A DNA stretch of 64,000 bases from positions 124,001 to 188,000 of the forward strand of contig PDUO01000059.1 of NCBI GenBank assembly GCA_003008705.1, in the 5' to 3' direction. Numbering within the stretch: the first letter of the stretch is position 1; the number at the start of each line of letters is the position of its first letter. The notes under the pieces were generated by a model. The model had not been told where the DNA came from and did not search any database. It saw only the letters and a program-made list of their open reading frames with translations. The position numbers and the translations under genes are program-made. Source of the stretch: Pezicula radicicola (taxonomy: Eukaryota > Ascomycota > Leotiomycetes > Helotiales > Dermateaceae). Below are positions 53,605-64,000 of this stretch, in pieces.

Positions 53605-56313
53605 TCATCTAAACAACGTCCTCCCCATCTTCCCCTCCCTCCCCCACCAAACCAGTAAAAACAAACCCCCAGGTCCAAACAACAAACCACCCAACAAAAT
53701 CCGCACTCCAAACCTCGCAAGATCTCTCTTCGACCTTCCCATACGCTTAAGATCCCACTCAGCAAGCCAACAAAACAAAATCATCACAAAACTACAAATG
53801 CACAACTCTACCTGCCAGAGACTACGTATTCCTTCGACTATCGAGTCTATCGAAATTGACGCCATGTTTCCTTTGAGATGTAGATTCGGAAGAAAGACTC
53901 GAGTGAATGCGAGTTCTGGATTTCGAAGGATAGTGATAAGTATCCAGAGATGGAGGAGTGAGGAAATGATGAACGAGGAGAGATAGATCCGTTTCAGGGG
54001 TTTCATATCAGGTAATGGTTTTCCGGCATCAGGTGTGATGTGTTTCTGTGGGTATAGCTTTCCATAAATAGTGGAGAATATGGCGAGTAGGAGATTAATG
54101 TAGATTACTCGTAGTCCTGGTTGAGCGATTGCGAGTATGAGTTGTGTTGTTTCTGTGTTGGAATATGGATAGTATGCTAGGGATGTTGGGATTATATATC
54201 CGAGAAGCAAGGCTGGCAGGAGAGTATTTGCTTTGGGTGGTGGGAGAGGTCGGGATAAGGGCCACCAGTAAGCTTCGTTTTTTGAGGTTAGAATGTAGGA
54301 TATGCAGTAGACTGGTAGGACGATGGATAATCCCCATATTTGTGATAGAATCGCCCAGATACTTGTGCTAAAAAGTTATATATTAGTCTTTCATATTTGA
54401 ATAATCATTATTCAAGATGGGATTTGACTTACAAACTGAGCAAAGTCAAAGCATTGCGTTTCCTGCATGCTTCTATCGACCATATCACAACTAATGAGAA
54501 TTGTAGGATCTCATATTCCAGCTGGATTAGAGTGAGACTTCCATCCCAGTAAGCGATTCCAGGTAGAGATTTCGCTACCCCGATAGCCAAGCTCTCGTCA
54601 ATCCAAGGAATACCAGTATAGGTTTCTCGGAGAGGAATACTATTGAGAAACCTCACGTTTCCGACCACAGAAGTCAAAAGATCCATCACCCCAAGACCAG
54701 CAGGACTCAAATACAGTCCCCAATACGCAAACAAAGTAATCACAAAAAGCCCACCACTAATAACCCAGCCCCACCATCCCCTCCCATAAATCTCATCTTC
54801 AAGCTGATCATTGTAAGGAATCAAAAGCGGTCGAGGAGGAACATCCAACATATCCAGTCTAACACCCTGCGGAACATTCCTCGAGATATTAAAAAGAACA
54901 TCGTCAGTATCCGTCCAGGGAACAACTTTCAAAGCCAAGAATTTGTAAAATAGTGTATCCATAGCTTCAACCCGTTGTTGGTCATACGAGTCTGCAATTA
55001 ATTTTTGTGCCCTGGCATAACGTGCGTTCTGGACTTTGGTGAAGATTGTTGAGATTTGTGAGTCGTTAAGTGTACCTGTGGATGATTTGTTCAGTTCTTG
55101 AATGAGGTTGTTGATTAGTATTGCTCCTCCTTCGATGGCTGCGTTACCTCCGTGTCCACCAATTGGTTCGAACTAAACACAAATAAATACCATCAGTCAG
55201 TCCCCAATATTTCATCTCTCATCTCGCTGGAAATAACTAACCGTATGAGCAGCATCACCAATAGTGATAATTCGACCAAAATGCCATTTTCTATAAGTGT
55301 ATTTGATAAGCGGTGACATGTTCGACGACACCTTATTCTTCACGATATCACCAAATGTCAAGCCTGGCATTATAACATCATTTTCTCTCGCTTTCAATAT
55401 TGCTACTTCATCAGTTTTCGTATATCGAGGAATATCAGGGCCATATAAGCGTTCCTTCCCGATCTTGAAGTTGTGAAACCAGAACACTCTATCGTCGAGG
55501 CCTCCTAGGATTAGATATGAACGGTGGTCTCCGAACACGGATGTGAGAGATCCAGCTTTGATACCAGGGCAAGGAGTAGATATTCCAAAAACTGTGGTGT
55601 AGTCACATGGTACCTCTTTTGAAATAGTTTAGTGACGTGGTCGACTTGAGAGTAATGGAATATTGCAACTTAACTTACCTCTCTTCTCAGAAGCTGGAAA
55701 ATTTCCCTCCTTCACTTCATTTCCAATCCTCCACATCTCATCTCTGACAGTACTATGAACGCCATCAGCACCTACAAGAATGTCCCCTGTGTACACAGAG
55801 CCATCCTGAGTAGTTACTTTAACACCTTGATCGATCGTATCAACCCTCTCGACACGCTTCCGGACGAACACCTTAGACTTATCATCAAGATGGTCATAAA
55901 GAACCTGCAAAACCAACTGGCGATCTAAGAAATGCATTGCATATCCGTGTCTATGCTCAAATTAATAACATATCCCGTCAAGGAAACCTCGTTCTTCGCA
56001 AAACAACATACCGTTCTTCAAAAGAATGCGCAACGCCTTCATGCTTAACCAACAATTCCCCTCTATTATTTCTAAAGTAGAATCGATCGAGTGGTGATAC
56101 GAGCTTTGCAATATCCTCAGCTATTCCTAATTGATCGAGAATACGGGTACCATGAGGCGATAGACCGATGCTGGCGCCAACCTGGGGAGCAATATCCGGA
56201 TATGCTTCGAGGAGAACATAGTCGATGCCGTTTTTCTGGAGCATATTGGCTAATGATAAGCCTGCGATACTACCGCCAGCGATAACGACTTTGAAGGGTT
56301 TCTTTGTAGACAT
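53605..56313 (-). CDS. FAD-dependent monooxygenase fused to a polytopic membrane domain, 816 aa
   Basis: Exons 56313-56012, 55950-55679, 55615-55242, 55172-54433, 54367-53605. The N-terminal 440 residues form a PaxM/aromatic-hydroxylase-type flavoenzyme: [17 protein letters not shown] (FAD ADP loop), [17 protein letters not shown], then [10 protein letters not shown] with [16 protein letters not shown]. The C-terminal 370 residues carry about seven hydrophobic helices ([52 protein letters not shown] among them). This fused layout is known in fungal meroterpenoid and indole-diterpene clusters, where the flavoenzyme epoxidises a prenyl chain. No prenyltransferase or cyclase lies in the window, so the pathway is unknown. 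Transmembrane count is by eye. Confidence 0.85.
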
Positions 56314-57414
56314 GGCTGGTTATTACACCGCTGTTCGTCTGATACAGGATCTGTGGCCGTTATGTATTCGTCAGTCGTAAATAATCGCCTTGAACCTAGC
56401 GCTTATCCGTAGAAGAGGTCATGATGCGACGGCGCTTCCGGAATTTTCGTTATCTGAGGCTCATGATTCTGTAGTCCAGGACTTGAGGGGCTTTTAACTC
56501 CCAGGCACAAACAGAGGATCGTACGAGTAGTTATGGTAAATCAATACGGCCCTCCTGCCATATTGGGCGACTTGCGGCGCGCCCATAACGCAATGAACAT
56601 GCAACATTGTCGGGAACCAATTACAACTTCTTATGCTTACCGTATTCCGAGTTTGAACCTTTGATTTTATCTCGAGGCATGCACGATAATGATAATACAG
56701 ATAGATACATGCTTTGTGTCTGGTTTGCAGATTATCGGATTCCATGCCGATAATTATTAGCACGTCCAGCCGAACAAGTACAACACGTATTATTGAATCT
56801 ACCCGCCCTTTTGATAACATCACTTGGAACATATTGACCAATAACTATCATGAAGTAGTTGTAGGAAAGGATCACTTTCATCCGCTCACCCCTCCCTTAC
56901 CTCGGCAACCTTTCAACTAATCCAATGAAGAGAAAATCAATGATTCAGCAACCATAATTATAGCGTTGGATCTGGTGAAGCAAATTTTGGTAAGGAATTT
57001 TCCCCATCTCCACATAAGCACACCTTAGCATTTTCGAGGAAGAGAACATACAATAATAATAATAGTAACCAACTCCAGAAACTGACAAATGACAACCTGA
57101 GCGAGCAAACTTATAAGTTATCGGTGTGTACCATTACAGTCCCATCCGTTAACCAGAAACGTCGCAGATCCTTTGTAGTAAAATTATTCAAGTAAGCTGG
57201 ACTTCTGTTCCGTACACTTGGAGCCAAATCAGCTGCAACCTGTAGGTGTGACTGTCTTCTCAAGGCGCTTTACAAACCTCGTGTAGGAAAGACCGTCGAT
57301 GTGATTAGCGACTCATCAAATCTCTGCAATAGACTAAGTAGTTTCTAATCCTCTATGTACGTAGTACACTGGAGAAGTTACAGAAAAGTTCTCATTTCTC
57401 AATTCTATAGACAC
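56314..57414. other. Intergenic region, no gene supported
   Basis: Open frames of up to 115 codons occur without domains. The region includes the promoter side of the membrane monooxygenase (ATG at 56313). Confidence 0.4.
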
Positions 57415-58543
57415 TCAGTCAAACTTGACAGCAAGCCTTCCACGAGCTTTGTTGGCCTGCAACGTATCGATCATCTCCTGAATCTGATCAAGCTTGTAAA
57501 AAGTCACATGAGGCTTGATGTTATGTTGCGCTGAAAACTCAATGCAAGGGCCCATCTTCTGTGGGATACCGTTACTGGCACTTCCAATTCGATATTTCCC
57601 AAGTGCCACTTCTAAGGCGTTGAGTGTGATTCCCGCTTCAGGGATACCAACAATCATCATAATTCCATCGATCCGTAGAAGAATGGGTGTTGAATCATAT
57701 GCCGGCTTTGAGTTCGTATAGTTCACAGCTGCATGACATCCACCTCCAGTGATCTCCTTTATTTTATTAACATAATCTTTATCGGTCTTTGGGTTGAAGG
57801 TGTATTCAGCTCCGCCCAACTTAGCCGCCTCAAGCTGCTGGTCTACAAGATCGATGGCGATGACTCTGTACCCTAAGTTTTTAGCATATTGGACGCCTAG
57901 CTTGTTATCAGTGCATGATAAAACTTCAACAACAACATGGGAGCTAACCAAGGTGGCCCAGTCCGCCACAACCAATAATAGCCATCCATTCTCCGGGGTT
58001 TATTTTGGCCTCAGTCACGCCTTGCCAACTTGTGACACCAGCACAAAAGAGAGGAGCAGCTTCGTAGAGGCCCAGCGCATCCGGTAAGACAATGGCATTT
58101 CTCCAGTGCGATACTACATATTCCTGAAAGAATCCGTCACGGCCAAAGCCAGACATGACCGGATTTCCGTTCAAGCACCAACCGTTGTGTATCTGGCAGC
58201 CTTTGCACTCGTAGCAGACCTGTTCCGGGCATAAAAAGCCAATCTTTGCGCCAACCTTCAACGTGGGATCCTGGCAGGTCTCTGGGATAGAGAGAATTAT
58301 GCCAGTTGCCTCATGCCCAATTGTAACGGTGGCTCCATCCCCAATTACAATGCCGGCATGGTTTGGTTCGAAGAGCATAAGATCACTGTGGCAGAGGGAG
58401 GCCGATGCGACTTTGATCAGCAGCTGATCTTTCGATGGCGTCGGAAGAGGGACTGTATTGATGGAAACGGAATTCGTCTTTGCGGAGTACTGCGCAGCCT
58501 TCATTGTCTCTGGGAGACCATGGGAGTTGTCGATTGCACCCAT
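57415..58543 (-). CDS. Zinc-dependent alcohol dehydrogenase, 358 aa
   Basis: Two exons, 58543-57949 and 57896-57415, join at GCGGLGHLG/VQYAKN. The ATG at 58543 matches the usual ADH start; the frame runs further upstream without ATG. Catalytic zinc ligands are Cys in SLCHSDL, His in TIGHEATG and a later Cys; the structural zinc cluster is CPEQVCYECKGCQIHNGWC. The NAD(P) fold is GCGGLGHLG. It oxidises or reduces alcohols/aldehydes in the cytosol. Substrate range is not determinable, but it resembles fungal Adh1/AdhP-type enzymes. A TATA-like TATATAA lies near 58724. Confidence 0.92.
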
Positions 58544-60174
58544 GGTAACTAGTGTGTGTATATTACTTTGAGGATCGAGGAAGGCAGATACGAATTGTCG
58601 AGTATAGGTATATTTCGAAGCTGGTGCGAAGGTAGGAGAGGGGGCTTGAGGGGGAAAATATGCGGACGACACCTACATTTGTATATCAATCAAGGCGGGG
58701 GAGAGCACCCACCATTGATTGATTATATAACCCACCATTGCGGTTGAGACTCCTGGTTATTGCGCCGGGGGCCACAGCTCCCGCCTGTCCCAGGTCCTGC
58801 TCGACTCGATAAGGATGGTGATCGAGGAAGATGGGGTTTGTGGCTCGAGGAACTAGAGGCCGGTGCTGGCTGATTCGACGCAGGGAATGAAGAATTGAAC
58901 ATGGATGAAGTTGGTTTGTTGCAGGAAATCTTTAACCGTGAACTCGGGAGTTGTCACGGGAACTAATTTACTAGCGTCCTACGAAGGACTCGTACTCGGA
59001 TCTCATCCTGTCCGTCAATGCTCTCTCGACCGGTCTATAAAATAGCATTCTCAACTTAAGAACCTGGGGAATATTGGAGATGCATGATACATGCTAGATG
59101 ATGGCTGCTGGGTGGGTACACAGTTTGTCTGCAACAGTGCTTGACACGGCCGCACCAGAAAGACTATGAAGATAAGAATCCATTCTTCAAGGACAGAGCA
59201 GCACCCAGCAGCCAGGGCCCAACATACCTTATGTCTCACGTATGCAGGACAATGCTTTATGAGGTACTATGTAGCACAGCTAGGGCTACTGCCAAGGACG
59301 TAACGTACTCTATATATGGAGAATATAGAGCGATGAGAGTAAAGCTCCTCTCTTCGACTATCATATCCTCAAACCAGCTCGTGCGCTTCTCTCTCTTCAA
59401 CTGTTCCTTATCTATCTTCCCCGTTCTTCCTATGTATCAGCCCTCTTCACCGCCAAGAAGTACTTCAATACTCCAATGCATTACAAAAGGCCAATACAGG
59501 TATTTTGCATGGGAGCAGGTGCTTCTGGTCTTCCATCGCAGATTAAAAACTCAGGAATTATCAGAATACATATACTTTAGGTATGCGCTTCCATTATCCT
59601 CTGCAGGAACTGAGAGGCTAATAAGATCTAGAACTGTCTCCACACACTAGACAATCTTTCGAAAATCAGAATCAAAAGTCGACTTGTTCGGGTTCTTTGT
59701 AATAGCTCGAAAACCCTACACCACGTCGAGATCATTGCCACTAAATACTGTACTCTCTACATTGGCGGCAAGACCAAGCAGGGATTGTTTACTGCGAAAT
59801 GGGTACCGTCCAAGAACTAAAAACGTCTATCCAACAACGACCTAACATACATTGCGCTACCCACCATCCGCTGCCTAAGGTCAACCGTCGCCATGCTTAA
59901 ACCACCAATCTATACTAAGAGCGTAAAGACTTGTATTAATATGGTAGTAGTGCGAAGTAGCTCAAGTCAACAGAGAGTATTAGGCCATCTCCCTACTTCC
60001 ACTATCAAACGCTCATCAACAGACCCACAATGACTCCAAGAAACAAAGACAGTCACCAACTAACCTCAACTAACCCACAGCCCACATCTAAGAAGACTTT
60101 TACCAGTAAAATACCCACCGCACACCCAATTCGTCAAAAAACAATACATTTCATCAAGAAAAATCAAAAATCGC
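58544..60174. other. Intergenic region, no gene supported
   Basis: This includes the ADH promoter. A plus-strand open frame of 169 codons (59141-59650) has no domain, signal or splice support. No RNA gene was recognised. Confidence 0.4.
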
Positions 60175-61164
60175 ATGGACAAAACCCTCAAAAACTACAA
60201 CATGCATCTCGCAATCCTAACCTTCAGTTTGGTACTCGTAAAAACAATTATAGCCACCTCACCAACAGGCAACGGCCACGACAGTTGGAACCTCCACGAC
60301 CCAAACGTAAACTTCGTACAAGACTCACACAGTATCTTCAGCACACCCCTCGATCAAGGATGGCGATCGCTCCCCTGGAACGACGTATGTAAGCATTCCA
60401 ATCCAGGACTCAAACCACCAGGACACCCCGATCAAGACTTCCAGCCTTGGTCACAAATCGCAGAAGCGCATCGTAGAGTCACTACTCCCAGATTACCTAC
60501 GAACTTGCAGGTTCCTTTGCCATTTTTGCCGGTGAAGAGGGAGGATGGTGTTCTTTTGAGGGATTTGAAGTGGGAGGAGTGGGGACAGAGAGGTCAGGCT
60601 CTGGTTGCTTTGCTCAGAGCTGCTGAGTATGCAGCTCAAGAAGATGATGCAAAGAGTGAAGCGATTCAAAAAATGGAACTTCAGGAACGGATTGAATTGA
60701 TGGAGTTGTATAATCATAAGGTTGTTTGTTATTACAGCTTCGATTTATGCAACTCGACTGCATACGCCATGGAGTTTACTCGCCAGAACTCAGCAGCCCC
60801 TATGGAGTTTCAGAAGATGCAAAGGTATATGGAGTTTTTGGTTGAGAAGGAGGGATTGTATCGATTGGGAAAGGCTATCCAGGTCGCTTTTCCTAATTTG
60901 CATGATCGTATGGAGAGTTTGACTCCGGATATGATGGAGAAACTTGGTTGGGGTTTTGGTTGGTGGTCTGAAGCCAAGTATACCAAGGGGAAAGGATCGA
61001 AGAATAAGAAGAAGAACAAGAAGGAGAAGCCACCTGGAAGTTGGGAGTATCAGAAGTACTTGGAGAAGCCAATGTGGAATTGTCTCGAGAAGTGGAAGTT
61101 TGGACATTCTTGTACGGAGTGTATGGAGAAGTCGATAAAGGGGGAATATATGAAGGGGTGTTGA
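60175..61164 (+). CDS. Predicted secreted protein, 329 aa, unknown function
   Basis: A single-exon frame. The first ATG is at 60175, and a second at 60202 would give a tidier signal peptide (MHLAILTFSLVLVKTIIATS). The mature part is aromatic-rich: DLKWEEWGQRGQALVALLRA helix, then VVCYYSFDLCNST, a long amphipathic helix and a Lys-rich patch (KGKGSKNKKKNKKEK) near residue 275. Cys pairs near the C-terminus (CLEKW, HSCTEC, KGC) suggest disulfides. No family is recognised; it may be effector-like or lineage-specific. Confidence 0.68.
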   Translation: MDKTLKNYNMHLAILTFSLVLVKTIIATSPTGNGHDSWNLHDPNVNFVQDSHSIFSTPLDQGWRSLPWNDVCKHSNPGLKPPGHPDQDFQPWSQIAEAHRRVTTPRLPTNLQVPLPFLPVKREDGVLLRDLKWEEWGQRGQALVALLRAAEYAAQEDDAKSEAIQKMELQERIELMELYNHKVVCYYSFDLCNSTAYAMEFTRQNSAAPMEFQKMQRYMEFLVEKEGLYRLGKAIQVAFPNLHDRMESLTPDMMEKLGWGFGWWSEAKYTKGKGSKNKKKNKKEKPPGSWEYQKYLEKPMWNCLEKWKFGHSCTECMEKSIKGEYMKGC

Positions 61165-62574
61165 GGAGATTTCCGTCTTTTGTACTTTGGCTGCTTGCTT
61201 GAACAAGAACACGAAGCTTCCTTTTTAACCCCTCAAGATGTTGTCGTCAAAGAGGCCTGGGGAATGAGCGTTGATTCCTTGATTTGTGTCGCGTATTGTA
61301 TTCCACGAGGTTCTTCGCCGCAGTGCTAGTTGAAAGCAAATCCAAGGGCCATCTCATGTCACTACTGCGGGAGAGATTATGTAGGGCAAAGCATTTAATT
61401 ACCAACCATAAAATTCAAGTTGTAATACATGCTGAATTCTGCACCTCTACTTCGAGACTGATATCCAAGTGACAGAAGCACAATTCGTTGTACAAATGCC
61501 AACAAGTCAGTGGCCAACACACCATTCTTAAAATATCATAACCGTTGTTTGCCTACTCTCCTGAATACTGTTAGCGACTCGTCCACGACAACAAAGAACT
61601 AACAAACACACCCGCACCAAGTCACATGTCAGCCACCACATCTTCAGATAAAGCACGTAGCTTGCGCGACAGGTAGGTTATTCATTACTACACCCAACAC
61701 CTCACCTCGTGCATATCTCCCACTCTCATAATCAGCATATGATATACCACCAAAGTTCCAAATCCTTGGCCCACTAGCACTCCTGATACAGTACCTGAAG
61801 ATGCATCAACTAACAACAGTACGACCCATCACATCCCCAGTGACATATACTTGCCTATACTTCATACAATCCAATCCCAGATTTGTGAATCGCATGGCCC
61901 TGCACTCCTCCAGCACAGTGAAATATTTACAGGGCAAGCTGACCATCCATACATCTCAGAGTATTAAGGAGAACAGAAAAAAGCTGTGTCGTATTCGTGT
62001 TTGTTGTCGCCTCCAACTTACAGGTTAGGGTAAAGGATGAAAATTCAAAAATAAGGTATCGCGATGCATGATGACATCATAATCTCCACGATCTCATCCT
62101 CAAACAACCCCTGGCCTGGCGTCTCTCTCTTCTGCCTTGGAACACGACGGGAATATAATCTCACAACATCCAGGTCCAGATCGTGCCCAAATCGTGCCAA
62201 TCCCCCTAAAAACAGGTATGCCTGGTAATTACCCTGAAATCATAGGTTCAATCGTTGTTTTGCGTATGCGATGTATATATCTTGTATCTCCTGCACTCTT
62301 TCTTATTTTCTCTGTCTGTCTGTCTGTCTATTGTTCTCCCTCCTCGTCTCCCTTTCGCTTTTCCACGACAACGCCAGATAAATTTAAGCTCTTAAGCTTA
62401 AATTATTTCCATTAAGGCTTGACCTGACCTGAGTTCACGGTCAGAGATCGATCGACTCCTGATTGGATAAATTATCCAATTATAACACGCAGATTACCTT
62501 CCTTCACCAGAAAGGTTGAAATCCAGAAGTAGAAATTCCGATATCAAAACCCTCATCCTCACAATTACACAATC
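61165..62574. other. Intergenic region with a TCTG microsatellite and CT-rich leader
   Basis: No gene is supported. A (TCTG)n tract lies at 62311-62329 and a CT-rich run at about 62335-62362. A TTAAGCTTAA-type palindrome is near 62391-62402. These fit the 5' flank of the gene at 62575. Confidence 0.45.
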
Positions 62575-64000
62575 ATGCAATTCTACGCCCTCCCCGTCGT
62601 CCTCCCAGCACTGCTCCCAGTAGTTGTGGCAGCACCCGCGCCCACTCCAGTAGGGGTAATAGCACCACCCCACCCCATGATAACACCCAAAGCAACACTC
62701 GAAGACCGAATCCCAACACGAGTCCAAGAACGCGGCATAATTAGCGACATCACCAGCGAACTCGATAGTTTCGTGAGCAGTTTAGTGGGAACATATCCCG
62801 AATATATCGCGAGTGGAGTGGCCAATTTCTTTCAAGGATTCCCGACTGGTAGTGCAGTTGAGAGTAGTTTGGGAATCAGTGATGGTGATTTAACTGCGAC
62901 TCCGACTCAAGTGCTGAATATTCCGTAAGCAGATCGAGACGAATGATTTTTGATTAATACTAATAGAAGTCCTTCACAGATCATATGCGAATTGGACCGA
63001 GGAAGGATGGAACCTGCGATTGCGTGGAAACGTCTACAAACAACCCAACATTTCCGAATCGAAACTCAATCATCTCGCGAACGTCTTCCTTGTGGGAACC
63101 TCAGTAGAAGCACTTCCTTCTTCGCAAGCAGACCAAGCCCGCAATCTAACCGCCGAGATCTTCGTTATCCAGCAAGGAAACGTCGATGTCTCATTCCACC
63201 TCGAACCAGCAGCCAGTGCAGGCGGAGACGGAGAAGCAAATGGCGGAGGAGCCGTAACACCAGCTGGAGGATCCCAAAACCTAACCCTCATAGGCGAGAC
63301 AACCGATGAAGGCGATTTCGACCAATTCCAAATCCTTGCCAACGTATCTGGCCCAGGAGGGTATCTAGCACCAGGAAACACAACCACCAATATCCAACGC
63401 CTAAACGTCTACGCAGACGGTACAGAAACCGGGAACGCAACCAGCTACCTAGTCCCAACAGCCGGTCTCACAATAATCTCTGACATCGACGACATCCTCC
63501 GCATAACCAAGATCTACGAGCCAGCCGAAGGTCTCCTAAACTCGTTCGCTAGACCCTTCACGCCCTGGATGAACATGCCAGAACTCTACGCCAACTGGTC
63601 CGCTAACATCCCCGACTTCCACTTCCACTACTTAACCACGACCCCCGAACAAGTAACCCGCAACTACATGGAATTCATCTACGCAACTTACCCGGGCGGC
63701 TCTTTCGATACGCGACCCCTAAACTTCAGCGACGTCTCCGCAACCCTCAGCATCCGAAAATACTTGCTCGAAAAAGTCTTCCAAACGTTCCCAGAAAGAA
63801 AATTTATCCTCATAGCCGATACCTCAAACTCAGACGTCATGAAAGATTACCCAGCAATGGCTACTGAATTCCCTGGTCAAGTCCAATGTATCTGGCTCCG
63901 TAACACATCCGCAACCGACCCGGGTGATAAATTCCCCTACGATACAAGTGGATTCGAAGGGTTGAATCAGAGCCAATATATGTTCTTCCTCGTACCAGAT
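62575..64000 (+). CDS. Secreted App1-like phosphatase (DUF2183), partial at window end
   Basis: Exon 1 is 62575-62924, exon 2 starts at 62979 (PSYANWTEEGWNLRLRGNV junction) and is still open at 64000. Residues 1-20 are a signal peptide (MQFYALPVVLPALLPVVVAA), followed by a Pro-rich segment. Exon 2 carries the App1/LNS2-type HAD core, LTIISDIDDILRITKIYEP, with FHYLTTTPEQVTRNYMEF and KFILIADTSNSDVMKDYPAM. In yeast App1 this domain dephosphorylates phosphatidate (DxDxT). Here the motif reads DIDDI, so the usual Thr is Ile. A signal peptide is unexpected for a cytosolic actin-patch enzyme. Identity is firm to the family; activity and location are inferred. Confidence 0.85.

Noticed and set aside
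59141..59650. 169-codon plus-strand open frame
   Set aside because: No recognisable domain or signal peptide, and the composition is unlike neighbouring genes.
62311..62329. TCTG microsatellite as a functional element
   Set aside because: Short simple repeat in a leader region; nothing suggests more than slippage.
1..64000. CRISPR arrays, bacterial operons or insertion sequences
   Set aside because: No regularly spaced direct repeats with unique spacers and no prokaryotic gene organisation; the intron-rich genes are fungal.

Overview
The window is nuclear DNA of a filamentous ascomycete (Pezizomycotina). Genes carry many short GT-AG introns of about 45-110 bases with CTAAC/CTGAC-like branch points. 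HET-domain and STAND-type genes are present, along with a PAC1/LIS1 gene, dispersed 5S rRNA debris and AT-rich blocks that look like repeat-induced point mutation (RIP). Leotiomycetes is my best guess at class, but that is inference. All gene models were built by reading splice sites and checking that joined exons stay in frame.

Layout. 1-6.9 kb: a RIP-affected inverted-terminal-repeat element, two secreted proteins and an F-box protein. 6.9-13.3 kb: a divergent pair made of a DUF7708-type STAND-like protein (-) and a large AAA ATPase (+). 13.8-14.3 kb: a HET-domain relic. 15.5-17.0 kb: PAC1. 18.2 kb: a 5S rRNA relic. 18.5-19.8 kb: a conserved fungal gene with a frameshift. 20.7-24.8 kb: a HET-domain gene and a membrane-anchored alpha/beta hydrolase. 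25.0-31.7 kb: FAD monooxygenase, trans-enoyl-reductase-like enzyme and cytochrome P450, a small metabolic cluster with no backbone synthase in the window. 32.1-35.9 kb: a GH43 glycosidase and threonine synthase. 36.3-39.0 kb: a C2H2-like regulator. 40.1-47.4 kb: a second AAA ATPase, a disordered Gln-rich protein and a second DUF7708-type protein. 48.0-52.6 kb: a CorA-like channel and a Helo-like STAND N-domain protein. 52.7-53.3 kb: a solo-LTR-like element and a second copy of the inverted-repeat element. 53.6-58.5 kb: an FAD monooxygenase with a large membrane domain, and a zinc alcohol dehydrogenase. 60.2-64.0 kb: a secreted protein and a secreted App1-like (DUF2183) protein cut by the window end.

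The most interesting structure is the duplicated pairing of a DUF7708-type protein with a DUF7025-type AAA ATPase, at 6.9-13.3 kb and at 40.1-47.4 kb. In both DUF7708 paralogues the region where a NACHT P-loop is expected has no Walker A motif, although the Walker B-like and sensor-like strands remain; both AAA partners keep intact Walker A and B motifs. The second locus also holds a disordered protein whose short motifs follow the same order as motifs in the N-terminus of the first AAA ATPase. The second AAA gene has lost all seven introns that interrupt the 3' half of the first. With the HET gene, the HET relic, the Helo-like protein and the CorA-like protein, this looks like an allorecognition or innate-immunity-type neighbourhood. 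Function is inference; no function can be read directly from the sequence.
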